Shown here in pieces: positions 24,201 through 35,916 of a stretch of DNA of 64,000 nt. Made by a program: the position numbers and the translations under genes. How positions within the stretch are numbered: the first letter of the stretch is position 1; each line of letters begins with the position of its first letter. Source of the stretch: Malania oleifera (lineage: Eukaryota > Streptophyta > Magnoliopsida > Santalales > Ximeniaceae); NCBI RefSeq assembly GCF_029873635.1, contig NC_080425.1:38753390-38817389 (forward strand). Reading direction: 5' to 3'. The notes under the pieces are model-generated. The model saw only the letters and a list, made by a program, of their open reading frames with translations, was not told where the DNA came from and did no database searches.

Positions 24201-24356
24201 GGAAGCGGTTGTTGGCCTGCAGTACCTATATTGTACAAGAAGCATATGATCTTCTCAAATATGATTTTCAATGTATTTTGAATCACTTTATTCTACCTAT
24301 AAACACTCTTTAGTTGGAAAAATAAATTTTATATTAACTTCAGTGTAATGCTTGTA

Positions 24357-24397
<41 letters not shown>

Positions 24398-24950
24398 ATT
24401 TTCACTACTTTAGAGACCGAAATGTTTAGAAATACAATTAAAAATTTAAAATTTGAAATTAATTAATTAGGGACATGGCACAATTGGATTAAAATATATT
24501 AAAAATTTGAATTACAAAACATATATTTTGTTTAAGTATAGTAGTAAATTTCAAAGGTGAAAAATGATATGTATTAATTACTACTTACTAAATATATTAT
24601 TATTTAAAAATTACAAAACACATATATTGTTTAAATATAATGGTAAAGTTTAAAGGTTAAAATTGATACTTGTCAATTACTACTTTCTAAATATATCAAT
24701 TACTTAAAAGAGAGCAGAGCCCGTTTTCTTTAACATTATTGGAATCATGGATGTTGAGCCACATGAAGAGTTGAACCATCAAGACCCACACAACTACTCC
24801 AAGACTCAAGCCAAGACACACGGAGATGATGCATTGCCGCTGTTCAGTTGCAGGCTTGCAGCGATGAAGTGAAGATTATGAGACCCATGACCCATAAAGG
24901 ATGGCCAATCAGTGGCCTTGCATGGAGTTAGAAACAGAGGTGAATAAAAC
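21211..24950. other. Insertion(s) splitting gypsy A between protease and RT
   Basis: The protease stops near 21210 and RT sequence of the same type resumes near 24990, so about 3.7 kb is extra. A T-run at 21599-21615 followed by 'GGATAAAGAAAAG', and degraded - strand text to about 23130, look like a reversed LINE (poly-A tail to the left). A poly-A run lies at 23220-23234. The 144-residue - strand frame at 23367-23801 is unrecognised. A (TA)18 run lies at 24359-24394. Two 'CTACTCAC--GTGGGCTGAACCAT'-like lines at 24030-24120 form a short direct repeat. No family is certain. Confidence 0.45.
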
Positions 24951-24989
24951 ATGGATAACTGTGGAGTATTCTACAAGCTTTTTCATGAA

Positions 24990-26380
24990 GCAATTTCTGG
25001 TGTACCTGGCCGGTTTGTGAGGCTACTGCAACAAGCCACGGGTCTATTCTCATCCTTGTATTACTGCCTTATAGAGGATTTCATGCTATGTTTGTAGAAC
25101 CTAAGGATTTGCCACTTCCTAGAAGTCATGACCATAAGATAACATTAATTACTCAAGGTAAACCTGTTAAAAAAAAGAAAAAGAAAAAAATGAGATTGAA
25201 GATGTTAAAGAGATTTTAGACTCTAGAATAATAAGGCAGAGCAACAGCCCATTTGTCTCTCCCCTTATGTTAGTGAAGAAGAAGTAACTGCTGGATTGAT
25301 TACCATCAAGGCATCAATAAGTGATAGCACAATTACTGTAACTTCTAGATGAGTTGCATGGTGCCGACTTATTTTCTAAGATTGATTTGTGGTCTGGCTG
25401 CCACTAATCAGAGTTAAAGAAGAGGATGTATGCAAAACTGCTTTTAGGACACACCAAAGCCTTTACGAGTTCAAAGCAATGCCATTTGGTTTGATCAACA
25501 CACCTGCCTCAATCCGACCACTCATGAATGATATTTCTTTAACCTTCGGAAAATTGTGTTAATATTTTTCAATGACATATTGGTCTACGGCTTTACGTTG
25601 GAAAAACACTTATAGCACCTCAGGGCAGATTTTGTGGTATTGGGGGCAATTGTTCTTTTTGCCAAACCATCCAACTGTGCCTTTGGGGCAGCAGCATATT
25701 GAATATCTAGGTCATTTGATCCCTGCTAAAATTGAAAGCGTGATTTTTATTGGCGTAGACCATATACTGCGAAATCTCTGGAGGGTTCTGGCCTTAATTG
25801 GATATTCCAGAAGATTTAACAGGGGCTACGATTCCAACACAAAACCTTTTCACAAATCTCTTGAAGCAAGAAATTTTCATCAGACATCAACAGCAAATGT
25901 AGCCATGGAAGCTCTTAAATAGGCCACAACAACAGTACCTGTGCTGGCCCTTCCCCGTTTGCAGTGTCTTTTATGGTGGAGACTGATGCCTGTAGTAAAT
26001 GTAGTCTTTGAAGCTCTTAGAAAGGCCATGACAACAGTACCGGTACTGGGCCTTCCCATTTTCAGTGTCTTTTGTAGGCTGATGCCTGTAGTAAAGGGGT
26101 TGGGACACTTTCATTACAGCAGCGCATGCCTTTGCTTATCTCCATTTTAAACTTTTGTTTCTGTTACAAAGTGGAGACTTTGCTTTCTTGGCCATCAGCT
26201 TATCATTTGAACAGATCGGCGAAGTTTAAAGTACTTTGGAGCAGAAAGCTGCCATAGAGCAGAAATGGTTAACAAAACTTCTGGGCTACAACTACACCAT
26301 GGAGTGCAAAAAAGGTTGTGATAATAGGGTAGCACATGTTTTGTCTAGGACTGAGGAGGAAAGGAAGGCTCCTGTTCTGC
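24990..26380 (+). mobile_element. Gypsy A reverse transcriptase and RNase H, decayed
   Basis: Ordered motifs include 'FVEPKDLPLPRSHDHKI' (25090-25140), 'SNSPFVSPLMLVKKK' (25240-25285), 'LLDELHGADLFSKIDLWSG' (25340-25400) and 'FFNDILVYG'-like sequence near 25567-25592. Near 25700 there is 'EYLGHLI', then 'LIGYSRRF'. A tandem duplication of about 100 bp covers 'ALK-ATTTVPVL-LP' (25905-25975 and 26005-26075). RNase H-like 'SLKYFLEQKAAIEQKWL' and 'VAHVLSRTEEE' lie at 26220-26360. The element is inactive. Confidence 0.85.
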
Positions 26381-26559
26381 CATATTGTTCTTAATACAGT
26401 CAATGTGGGTCGCTGAGATCTTTTATGGATAATAGAAATGTACAAGAACTCGTTATTTCATTGTTGATTGATTCTATTTCAGTTATTCCTTGACATATCA
26501 ACATGGTTTCTTAAGGCACGAGGGCGGACTTTATATTGGGGGTTCATGGAGATTTAAGG

Positions 26560-26695
26560 AGTAAGTTACTTTCTGAAATTCATTCTCTTTCTATGGGAGG
26601 ATATTTAGGGATTCAAGCAATTTATAAACAAGGTTCAAGTTTATTTTATTGGCCTAATGTAAAATTTGATGTCCATTCTTTTGTTTTGACTAGTG
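26560..26695 (+). mobile_element. Gypsy A integrase, zinc-binding part (left of copia)
   Basis: The frame 'KLLSEIHSLSMGGYLGIQAIYKQ..FYWPNVKFDVHSFV' matches the HHCC zinc-binding N-terminus of gypsy integrases, with His/Cys residues partly lost. It is interrupted at 26700 by a copia insertion and resumes at 32620. Confidence 0.8.
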
Positions 26696-26700
26696 ACATT

Positions 26701-26870
26701 TTTTAATGCTTATTTAGTCATTTAGCATTATTATTATTATGTGGTAAGAGTTATGACTGTGAGTTAGTAAGGGTGTTATGATCATTGGCATTGTACTTGA
26801 CATATATTATAAGTAGAGGGAGAGACCTATCATTGAAGTTAGGTCTTCCATTTTACCCTTTTATTCAACA
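26701..26870 (+). repeat. 5' LTR of copia B
   Basis: 170 bp ending TATTCAACA directly before the primer-binding site. The first two bases are TT instead of the TG kept in the 3' LTR. Confidence 0.92.
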
Positions 26871-29800
26871 TGGTATCAAAGCAAGATTTGACCCAAACAC
26901 TAATTGCATGACCACTACTAAATCAAACCCTAAACATCATATTACCATGCAACCTGCTTGCTGTAGAAGGGTTATCAGCGTCACCAAAGTCCAGGAGCAG
27001 GTGCAGCAGTTGCTGGAAAAAAATTGCAGTCACTGGAAAAATCCTGGATGCTGCTGTCCTCTTCAACACCTCAAGGAATACCTCATATTTTGCCAAACTA
27101 ATCACATAGCAAGCCGCAGAACCTGCTGATCTTCAAGCCCTCAAAATTTCACAGCCAGAGGAGCCGCCGCGCACTGGCTGAAAGCCAGTAGTGCTGACCC
27201 CATGTGCCAGCATGTGAGACACATATGAGCAGCCACTTTGCTGTGATTTCCTCCCAATCTTGAATCCTTCCTTACACCATAATACCAAATTGTTTGTCAT
27301 CTTTTTCGTCCAAAGGTAGCACCTTTTTAGTTGCGTATGTGTGGCTTTCCGGGAATGATTGCTTGCTAGTGCCTGAAGCTGTTGGTCAATAATTATAGAC
27401 TTCATAGAGGCCTGAAACAGTGGTATATCTGTGTTCTTGATTTGTTTTTATCTTTATTTCTTGTTCATTGTGTGCTGGTGGTTTGCTCCAGTTGTCGAAT
27501 GTTTTGTTGGGACGGCATTGATAAATTCCAGGAGGAAGTTGTTCGCTGTGTACTTCAGATTTTCTACTATATAGAGGCTGATTGGTACTGTTAGATCTGT
27601 GTGTTGGTTTCTTGGGCTGTGTCTAAGTCTCTTGGAGCAGTGGCTGCATTTCTATATTGATTTTGTAGGGTTGTGGCAGTGCTATGTCCAGTTGTTGGTG
27701 ATTCGTTGTTGGTTGAATCAGCGGTTGACTCGTTTGTGTTTGGTTTGGTTGGTTTGGAAGTTTATTTTTGCTTGTTTTGGTTGGTCCAGAAGTTCACTCT
27801 TGGAATTCCAAGAGCATTTGTTTGCTGCTGTATTGAGGTTGTATGTGTAAATTAGGATGGCGCCCTCAAATTCCAAAAGTATGTTTCCATTGTCATGCAT
27901 TTGTTTTAGTGAACAACGTACTATAACTATCTCGGGAGGAAAATTATTCATGGTTCCTTTAATATATTAAACATCCCAACAGACATATCATCACGTTGCA
28001 TCTTATGCTCAGAAGGATAATCCTAGAGTTTGTATGTCATTTGGTATCTCTCCCACTAGGCCTTACTCCTTGGATTATCGACTCTGTTATTACTAGTCAA
28101 GTGTCAGGTGTAGTCAACTTCTTTTTTGCCCTCTAGTATCCTAAAAAATCTACCTCAAGTTACCCTTGCTAATAGGTTGACAATTACAGTTAAAGGGATA
28201 GGAACAATAAATCCTACTCCTTCCATTTCTCTTTCTTCTGTTTTATACATTCCTAAGCCCCCCTTTCAATCTCATGTTAGTTAATAAGCTTACAAAGGCA
28301 CTAAATTGTTTTGTAACCTTCTTTCCTAATTCTATGATTATTCAAGATTTGAAGACGAGGAAGACAACTGGCACTGTATGTGAGGCTCGTGGACTTTACT
28401 ACTTTGAGTCACTCTCTCGTCTCTTATTTCCTGCATAGCTGCTGCTACACCGCTTCAAATCCATTGTAGCCTTGGTCATCTGTCCTTGGACAAATTAAAA
28501 TAACTAGTTCCTACCTTGATTTTTGTGTTTAGTCTTGAGTGTGAACCTTGTCAGTTGGCAAAACATCATCGAGTTCCCTTTGCTTCCTGAGTCAACAAAC
28601 GGGTAGATAGTCCTTTCATGCTCATCCATTATGATGTTTGGGGTCCGAGTTTTGTCATGTTGAAATAGGGGTTTCGGTACTTTGTTACATTTGTTGATGA
28701 CTACTCCAGGATGACTTGGTTGTTGTGTTTAATGAAAAATCATTATGAGTTGTTTAATATCTTTTGTGCTTTTTGTTCTCAAACAAAGACTCAGTTTGAT
28801 ATGCCAATCAAGATATTTCATAGTGATACTGCGAGGGAGTACTTTCGTATCCAATTCAATGCCGATATGACTAATTCTGGTATGATCCATTAGTCATTTT
28901 GTGCCCACACTCCACAACAAAATGAAGTTGCAAAATGGAAAAACAAACATATTCTTGAAGTCACTTGTACCCTATTGTATCAGAATGTCCCCAACGTTTT
29001 TTGGAGTGATATTGTGCTCCCTGCTTGCTCTCTTATTAGTAATATGCCTTCCTCTGTCCTTGGTGGTAAAATCCCATATTCATTTATCTTCTCGAAGGCC
29101 CCTTTGTCCATTAGTTAACTCCAAGAACAGATAAGTTGGATCCTTGTGCTATCAAATGTATTTTTCTAGGGTATTCTTATACTTAAAAGGGATATTGATG
29201 ATATAGCCCTACTTTATATCGATTCTTTGTCTGTGTTGATGTCACCTTTTTTGAGTCTACACGATACTACTTTGATTCCTTAAGTTCTGTTGACCTTAGT
29301 GAGTTCCTTCCTCTGCTCTATCTTCCAAATCCTAACCTAATATTTGTGCCCAATCCTCCAACATCTTCATCCAGTTTGAGTCCTTCTAATCCCTTGGATC
29401 ATCCCAACTTGAAGGTATATGCACAAAGATTCAAGGAAGGAGAGCCTCCTCTAGCTCCCACTTCTATGCCTTCAGTTTCCTTCTTAGATGATCTTATTTC
29501 CCGAGGTGTTGATCTGCTCATTGCTATTTGAAAAGGTAATCATATTAGTACCCAATATCCAATATCTAATTTTGTTTGTTATGATTTCTTGTCACCCTCA
29601 TATTACTGGTTTGTTACTTTGTCTTCTGTTGCTCTTCCAAAATCTATTTCTGAAGCCCCGTCCCATAGTGGGTGGAGGAATGCAATGATAGAAGAGATGC
29701 ATGCTCTACAGGATAATGATACTTAGGACTTGGCATGTCTTCCTCTTGATAAGTATGTGGTTGATTGTCGTTGGGTGTACACTATGAAGGTTAATTCAGA

Positions 29801-30084
29801 TGGTTCCTTGGCTTGATTGAAGGCCCGCATTGTTGCTAAAGGATATACTCAGGTATATGGTCTGGACTATGTAGACACATTATCCCTTGTAGCCAAACTC
29901 GCCTTAGTACGTTTGTTCATCTCCTTAGCCACCACCTATCACTGGCCTTTACACTTGTTAGACGTAAAGAATGCTTTCCTACATGGTGATCTTTAGGAGG
30001 AGCTCTATATGGAGCAACTACTTGGGTTTGTTGCTCAAGGGGGAGTTAGGCTTAGTGTGTCGGCTCAAGAGGTCACTATATTTA

Positions 30085-31475
30085 ATCTAGTAGTGGAGAG
30101 AAGATTAAACTTGATTATCAAGAGATTAATTACAAAAATAGATTAAGATATCTTGGATCTATTATGGATGCGGAAGGGGAAATTGAAGATGTAGTACATG
30201 CAAGGTCTTAAATTTTGATTTCGAAACAAATTTCAAAGCTCCAAAAGTACGGGAATTCCGAAGAAAATTTTGATTTTGATGTCAATTTCGATTTCAATTT
30301 GAAAAAATAATTGAAATCAATAGTGAAACATGGAATTCTTTTATGAAGCTTTTGAAATGATTAAGAGACATTATAATGTAAGTTTTAGGACTAATACATT
30401 ACAAGTAAATACATCTATGCTGTGTATAAGGTGGGGAAGTTGTAATATAATATGTGCAACTGCGTCAAAAATATTTGTAAGATAATGTACATTAAACATA
30501 TTCAGTGAATCAGTTAATACAAATGAAATTCGTAAATCCTTTAAATATTATTTATTATACAAATAATGATAATTTAGAAATGAATGGTTAAATAAATTGT
30601 TGTTGTAAGTTTATTTTTTCATATAATTTCAAAAAGCACTTGTAATAATCATTTGTTTCGATAAAAATAAATAAAATAAATTAAAAGAGAAATTTCATTT
30701 CACTCCTAAATCCCTCATTTGAATTTCGAGGAAATTTCATTGCATAGTTCAAATTTTGAAAAGTTTCTCTAAAATTTCAAGATTTCCATAAATTTCGGAT
30801 GATTTGTTGACATTTCGACAAAAATTATGCAAGACAGAAATTGACTACCATTTTCGGATGATTTGTTGACATTTCGACAAAAATTATGCAAGACAGAAAT
30901 TGACTACCATTTTGATTTCGAGGGTGATGAAAATCGGAAATTTCGATGGAAAGTTTGACAATTTCGTGGAAATTTAAGATCATGAGTACATGGAATTAAA
31001 ATAGGTTGGGTAAAACGGAGGAGTGTGTTAGGTGTGTTGTATGATCGTAGAATATGATTAAAATTAAAAGGAAAGTTTTATTAGACGGCTATAAGGCTGA
31101 CTATGCTTTATGGTTTAAAATGTTGGACAACTAAGAAACAACATGTACCAAGATTAGAAGTTGCTAAAATGTGAATGTTAAGGTGGATGAGTGGTGTAAC
31201 ATTAAAAGATAAAGTAAGAAACAAGCATACACATAGAAATTTAGGCCTAGCACTGGTTGAAGACAAGATTAGGGAGGGGCGGCCTAGATGGTTTGGGCAT
31301 TTGAAATGCAAGCCTAGTAGAGCACTTGTGAGAAGGAGTGAGTTAGTGAAGAAGGATTCAATAGCCCTTAATCTAATAGAGGAAAACACTTTTGATCGGG
31401 TGAATTGACAAAAAAGGATTCATGTAGCCGACCCCTCCCAGTGAGACTTAAGGCTTCTTGGTGTTGTTGTTGTTG
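30085..31475 (+). mobile_element. 5'-truncated RTE-type LINE inside copia B
   Basis: The frame 'RLRYLGSIMDAEGEIEDVV' (30145-30195) is the C-terminal part of RTE-clade LINE polymerases. After a MITE at 30201-30984 it resumes ('GWVKRRSVLGVLYDR', 'MLRWMSGVTLKDKVRNKH', 'EGRPRWFGHLKC'). It ends in the typical 'GACTTAAGGCTTCTTGGTG(TTG)n' tail near 31475. Copia sequence ('SLY' before, 'TPSERILLIACVDD' after) flanks it, with a few dozen residues lost. A closely related copy is at 35917-37320. Confidence 0.88.
30201..30984. mobile_element. hAT-type MITE with 8-bp target duplication
   Basis: The 784-bp non-coding block has termini CAAGGTCTTAAATTT and, inverted, CATGATCTTAAATTT (13 of 15 match). AGTACATG flanks it on both sides (30193-30200 and 30985-30992); 8-bp duplications are the mark of hAT elements. 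Removing the block and one duplication restores the LINE reading. A perfect 59-bp tandem duplication lies at 30793-30912. A truncated relative is at about 57440-58077. Confidence 0.85.
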
Positions 31476-32444
31476 TACTCCATCTGAAAGGATTCTTCTT
31501 ATAGCGTGTGTGGATGATCAAGGTATTCAAAGAATAAAGCATTTCTTGCAGACTAAGTTTTAGACAAAGGACTTGAGGCCATTGAAGTACTTCTTGGGTG
31601 TAGAAGTATTAAGATCTAAAACAAGAACTGCTTTGTCATAGAGGAAGTACGTTCTTGATCTTTTAGATGAGACAGGGCTGTTAGGATCCAAACCTGTTGA
31701 TAAATCCATGGATCCTAATAGTAAGTTAATGCTAGATATGGGTGATTTGTTGCCTAACCTAAAACGGTACCAGACTTTTGTTGGAAAGTTGAATTATCTT
31801 ATAGTCACTCGACTAGATATGTCTTTTGCAACAAGTGCTGCGAGTCTATTTCTCGATTCCCTGAGAATAAGTCACTAGGATGCAGTAATTCACATTTTGA
31901 GATATCTAAAAGGGCACTAGGGGGAGGTCTATTATATCAGGATCGGGAACACACTCATATTTAGGGATATAAAATGCAGATTGGGCTAGGTTTCCTTTTG
32001 ACTGAAGATCCACAATTGGGTACTGTATCTTTGTCGGTGGTAATTTGGTGTCTTGGAAGAGTAAGAAACAAATTGTGGTGGCCAAGTCAAGTGTTGAGTT
32101 AGAATATAGGGTTATGACGCACACTACATTTGAACTTGTTTGGTTGAAGAACATGTTGAAAGAACTAGGTTTTCCACATTCTTAGCCTATGGAGTTGACG
32201 TGTGGTGATCGAGCTGTTATTCGTATTGCCTCCAACCCACTCTTTCATGAGCAGAAAAAGGACATTGAAGCTGATTGCCACTTTATTCGAGAGAAACTTG
32301 TATAGAACCTCATTGCAACCACTCATGTGAAGTCTGAGTTTTAGCTTGCTGATTTGTTCATTGAAGCCTTGGGAGGTGCTCGTGTGAAATTCATTTGTAA
32401 CAATCTAGGAGCATATGATATATATGCTTCAGCTTGAGGGGGAG

Positions 32445-32614
32445 TGTTATTGATTATTTAGTCATTTAGCATTATTATCATGTGTTAGTTATGTTAATTA
32501 GTGTGAGTTAGTAAGGGTATTATGGTCATTGGAATTGTGCTTGACATATATTATAAATAGAGGGAGAGACCTATTATTGAAGTTAGGTCTTCTATTTTAC
32601 CCAATTATTCAACA
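32445..32614 (+). repeat. 3' LTR of copia B
   Basis: 170 bp starting TGTTATTG after the polypurine tract and ending ATTCAACA, followed by the ACATT duplication. Confidence 0.92.
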
Positions 32615-32619
32615 ACATT

Positions 32620-32690
32620 TATTGGCAGAAATAAAATAGGAGTGTGAAATTGTAGACTACCCTGGTGATGCAGGAGCATGGAGGAATTTA
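32620..32690 (+). mobile_element. Gypsy A integrase, continuation after copia B
   Basis: The first bases continue the zinc-binding region ('CQRNK'-like 'WQK-NR' and 'PGDAG') that was cut at 26700. The reading stops again near 32690 at another insertion. Confidence 0.55.
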
Positions 32691-34110
32691 TTTCTATTTT
32701 CATCTTTTGATTTAGGTTAATTTATTTAGGTAATTTCCTTCAGATTCTTGGATATTCTCTTAAGATTTTTAGGGTATTATTATTTATGATATTATTATTT
32801 TTGTGTATTTAAGTTTTCTTAGTTAATTTCCTTATCTTCTAAGCGATGTAAGGTATAAGCAAGCTGCTATTAGTGCTAACCAGATTGGAATTGAGAATTA
32901 AAGTTGTTGGGTGTTGGTCCTATGTCAAGTGGTATCAGAGCAGGCTTTGATCTGACATGGCTGTCAGTGTTATTTGACACAGGGTTTTTGATTTTAAAAT
33001 TGCCATCCGCCACTGCTGCTTCCACTACTGCCCTATCTCCACTCAATCCACATTCATGACAACACGAATCACCCAAAAGAGAAAAAAATAGTGCAAATAT
33101 GAGTTCTGCAATCCATAAGCAACCCAACATCCCTAGCCTGTATTCTCCAGGCCAAAAGCCCACTGCTTAGAGTCCTATGGGCGTTGGCAGCCATACCTTC
33201 CAAATTGACACAGAAAAGAGGCTTCATCCTCATTTTAATTTAATCTCCGAATCCCAACTGAATCCTACTTCAGCCCCAAATTCGATCATTTTATCCAATT
33301 GAAGCGGAGTCCATTTTCACTAGAGCCTCCATTTGTCAACTAGGTGTGGTGGCTGTCATCCTGACTTTGCAGCATACAAAATTGCAGCATATCCGGAGTT
33401 CATTGACTGTTGAACCACTGCAGGGTCTTAGAAGTCTGTTCCCCACCATTGGTTGCTCCCTTTTATTCTGGCATTGTGCTACTACCAGGTCTGCAAGGGC
33501 TTGATGACGAAGGGAGGTCCAGATTTTCTGTGGCTTATAATGACATCTCCCATCACCAGATGTGCATGGGCTTGAAATGAAGTGGTGTTGGAGCAACCTA
33601 CCTTGGTCGAAGAAGCTGGCCCTAGTTCTGACCACAGGAGGCTGTAAATTCTAACTCATTCACTTTGGTTACCAGAACTGGTTCATTCAAACTGGGCCAG
33701 TCTGAATTGGTTCACTTTTTCTGGGCAGACTGGTTCACTTATGCTGGTGTGAACTGGTTCAATCAAGCCAGACCAATCCAAAGGGACCAGACAGGAGAAA
33801 AACAAAAGAAAAGGTGACAAAGGACCAATTTGATTCGGTTGCTCACAAGGTGACTCAAATGTATGAGTGGAAAGCAAAATCAGGAATATTGACCACTCAG
33901 GTAGCTTCTTTCAATTCTCAAGTTGTTATTTTCAATAATCAGATTGTCTCTAAATTTGAGTAGATGTTCGATGCTATTGAGTCCGCAATTTCTACTCTCT
34001 TGTCCTTTATTGATCCAACTCTAAATAAAAAGGATAGCAGTTTGAATGTTGTTTGTGCCCATAGTACTTTGCTTTCTGGTGCAAGCTCCTAGCAAGACGG
34101 GTTATGGAAT
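32690..34110 (+). mobile_element. LTR plus 5' leader/gag piece of a further retrotransposon
   Basis: AT-rich LTR-like sequence ends TATGTCA at 32927, and TGGTATCAGAGCA starts at 32930, an initiator-tRNA primer site. What follows (to about 34110) has no clear domain. The part near 33870-34020 could be the coiled N-terminal start of a gag. It contains several 'ACTGGTTCA-T' repeats at 33660-33770. Gypsy A integrase resumes after it, so this is a separate insertion, but no target duplication could be fixed. Confidence 0.5.
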
Positions 34111-34159
34111 CAGGTTTGCTTTGCTTCTCATCGGAAAAGTAACCCAAGCTACTTTTTGA

Positions 34160-35080
34160 ATGGTTCCCAAGTTGAAAGCAGATTCACTGAATATAGCTAT
34201 TTTATACTCCTGTTTGAATGCTCATCCATATTCTGTTAAAACAGTGGCAGCTGCTTTCCTAGATTACAGCTGCAGGCCTCATGGACATCCAAATTCCATT
34301 ATTTCGTATAGGGATGAGATGTTTTTCAGTGTTTTCTTGCTGGAGTTGTTAAGGTTCTTTGGTGCTCACCGTCATATGAGTACTGCATATCGCGCTGAAT
34401 CCTATGGCCAAATAGAGATGATAAATTGGTGCATTGAAAATTTCTTATGGTGTATGTGTGGTGAGAACCCAAGAATCTAGTGCAGTTGGTTTCTCTTGCC
34501 GAATAGTTGTATAACAGCAATTTTTGTACTTCATTGAAAATCACTCCTTTTCGAAGCCTTATATGGTTATTCACATTTACAGCTGGTTCTTGAACCCTAT
34601 CTCCCTGTTTCTACTGCAACCTTAGATGATTTTATTTTGCAAAGACACTGAATGATTTGAAGAAGCACAATTTACAGCTTGCTCAAAATTACAGATGAAG
34701 CAATTTGTAGAAAAGAATTCAAATGAATGAGAATTTAATGTGGGAGAAATCTATTGTCAATTGTTTGTCGCAATAAGTAAGAATCTGAAGCTCATTGCCT
34801 GGTATTTTGGACCTTATAAGATTCCCAAGTGCATTGGATCTGTTGCTTATTGTTTTCAATTTCCACCAGGGTCCTTAGTTCATCCAATTTTCAATGTTTC
34901 TTTGTTGAAATGAGAAGTGGATACTTGCATGTTCTTCATGTCTCCCCATCATTGATCCCAGCAGTCAATTTCATGCAAAGGTGCATAATACACTGTCTCT
35001 CTCAAAGTCCTTGTTCAATGGTTTAATTCATTAGTGGAAGAGACTGCGTGGGAAGATTGATGCTTCTCTCGTCAGGGATT
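34160..35080 (+). mobile_element. Gypsy A integrase core and C-terminal region
   Basis: The frame at 34160-34480 carries 'SVKTVAAAFLDY', 'HGHPNSIISYRDEMFF', 'GAHRHMSTAYRAESYGQIEMINWCIE' and 'CMCGENPR', the core of a gypsy integrase. 'SYRDE' replaces the usual 'SDRD', so a catalytic Asp is changed. Near 34790-34960 'YFGPYKIPKCIGS', 'FPPGSLVHPIFNVSLL' follows, the conserved C-terminal segment, and 'VEETAWED' is near 35025-35050. These restore the order of the split element. Confidence 0.88.
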
Positions 35081-35099
35081 CAATTCTACCTGTTCTGTT

Positions 35100-35270
35100 T
35101 CATTTGAAATAGTATTGTTCTGCTGAGCTGTGTAAGGTTTTTGTTAGTAACAGTTAGATTTGTTATTGTTAGTTGTTGATAGTTACTCTAGGTTGGTTAT
35201 TGTTTGTTGTTGGTAATTACTCTGCTCTTATAAACAGAAGAGGATAGTAATAAGAACCACAATGTATCAG
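35100..35270 (+). mobile_element. 3' LTR part of gypsy A
   Basis: It shares the order 'CTGAGCTGTGT', 'GTTATTGTTAGTTGTTG-TAGTTACTCT', 'CTTATAAA-AGAAGAGGATAG' with 18645-18775. Together they bound an element of about 16.6 kb including its nested insertions. Confidence 0.65.
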
Positions 35271-35605
35271 TTATAATTGATCCTGTTTCCCTGGGGTTGG
35301 GACATGACATGCTTTTCATTGAGAAGATCTTGAATTTAGCTTTCCCCCCCTTAAAATTTACAAGATAATAGAACCTAGAAGTTGTTATCATTTATTTTTA
35401 ATTCCATTTTCTTTAATTTCAAGTTAGTGGGCGTGATATGTGATGAATATGGAAGAATGTATGCTTATGGTAATATTAAGTGAAAAGTAAGATGTAGTCC
35501 CAAGAGGGGTTGAGGGGGTTTGAATTGGTTTTTTAAAAAAATTTATTTGAACTCTTTTTATAAATTCCTAACTTATTGTAAGTTTAGTAATCACACAAGG
35601 ATGAT

Positions 35606-35895
35606 TTGAATTACAATATCAGCTAGGAATCAATATTCACTTTTAAAACTTTATGAATGAGTATATTGATCTTGCAGCAATTTTAACTTAATACACAAAT
35701 AATAAGCCAATCTCAATTCACAAGTTAGTCAATTAAATGAAGTATGAATTTCAATTACAATATCAGCTGAAAACCAAATTTACTTTTAAATCTTAATTAG
35801 AAAGTATATTAACTTGACCTTGTAGCAATTTAAATCCACACCCAATCAATGAATCAATCAATAAGCCAACACAATCCACAAGTTATTTAAATAAT
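35606..35895. repeat. Two tandem copies of a unit of about 145 bp
   Basis: 'GAATT-CAATTACAATATCAGCT' to 'CACAAGTTA' is present twice (about 35606-35747 and 35748-35895) with moderate divergence, inside the LTR-like block. Confidence 0.7.
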
Positions 35896-35916
35896 ATATG
35901 AATTGCAGCAGCGCTT

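Larger units (their letters stand above)
26701..32614 (+). mobile_element. Ty1/copia element B, nested in gypsy A
   Basis: The 170-bp LTRs at 26701-26870 and 32445-32614 align without gaps with about 25 differences. ACATT is found at 26696-26700 and again at 32615-32619, a perfect 5-bp target duplication. A TGGTATCAAAG primer site starts at 26871; the polypurine tract is AGGGGGAG at 32437-32444. Gag is largely gone. Protease ('PWIIDS') lies near 28070, the GAG-pre-integrase part near 28380-28600, and integrase near 28610-29100 ('HSDTAREYF', 'HTPQQNEV'). RT runs from about 29690 ('WRNAMIEEMHALQDND', '[12 protein letters not shown]', '[14 protein letters not shown]'). RNase H runs 31950-32400. 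All domains carry stops. An RTE LINE splits the RT near 30085. Confidence 0.95.
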
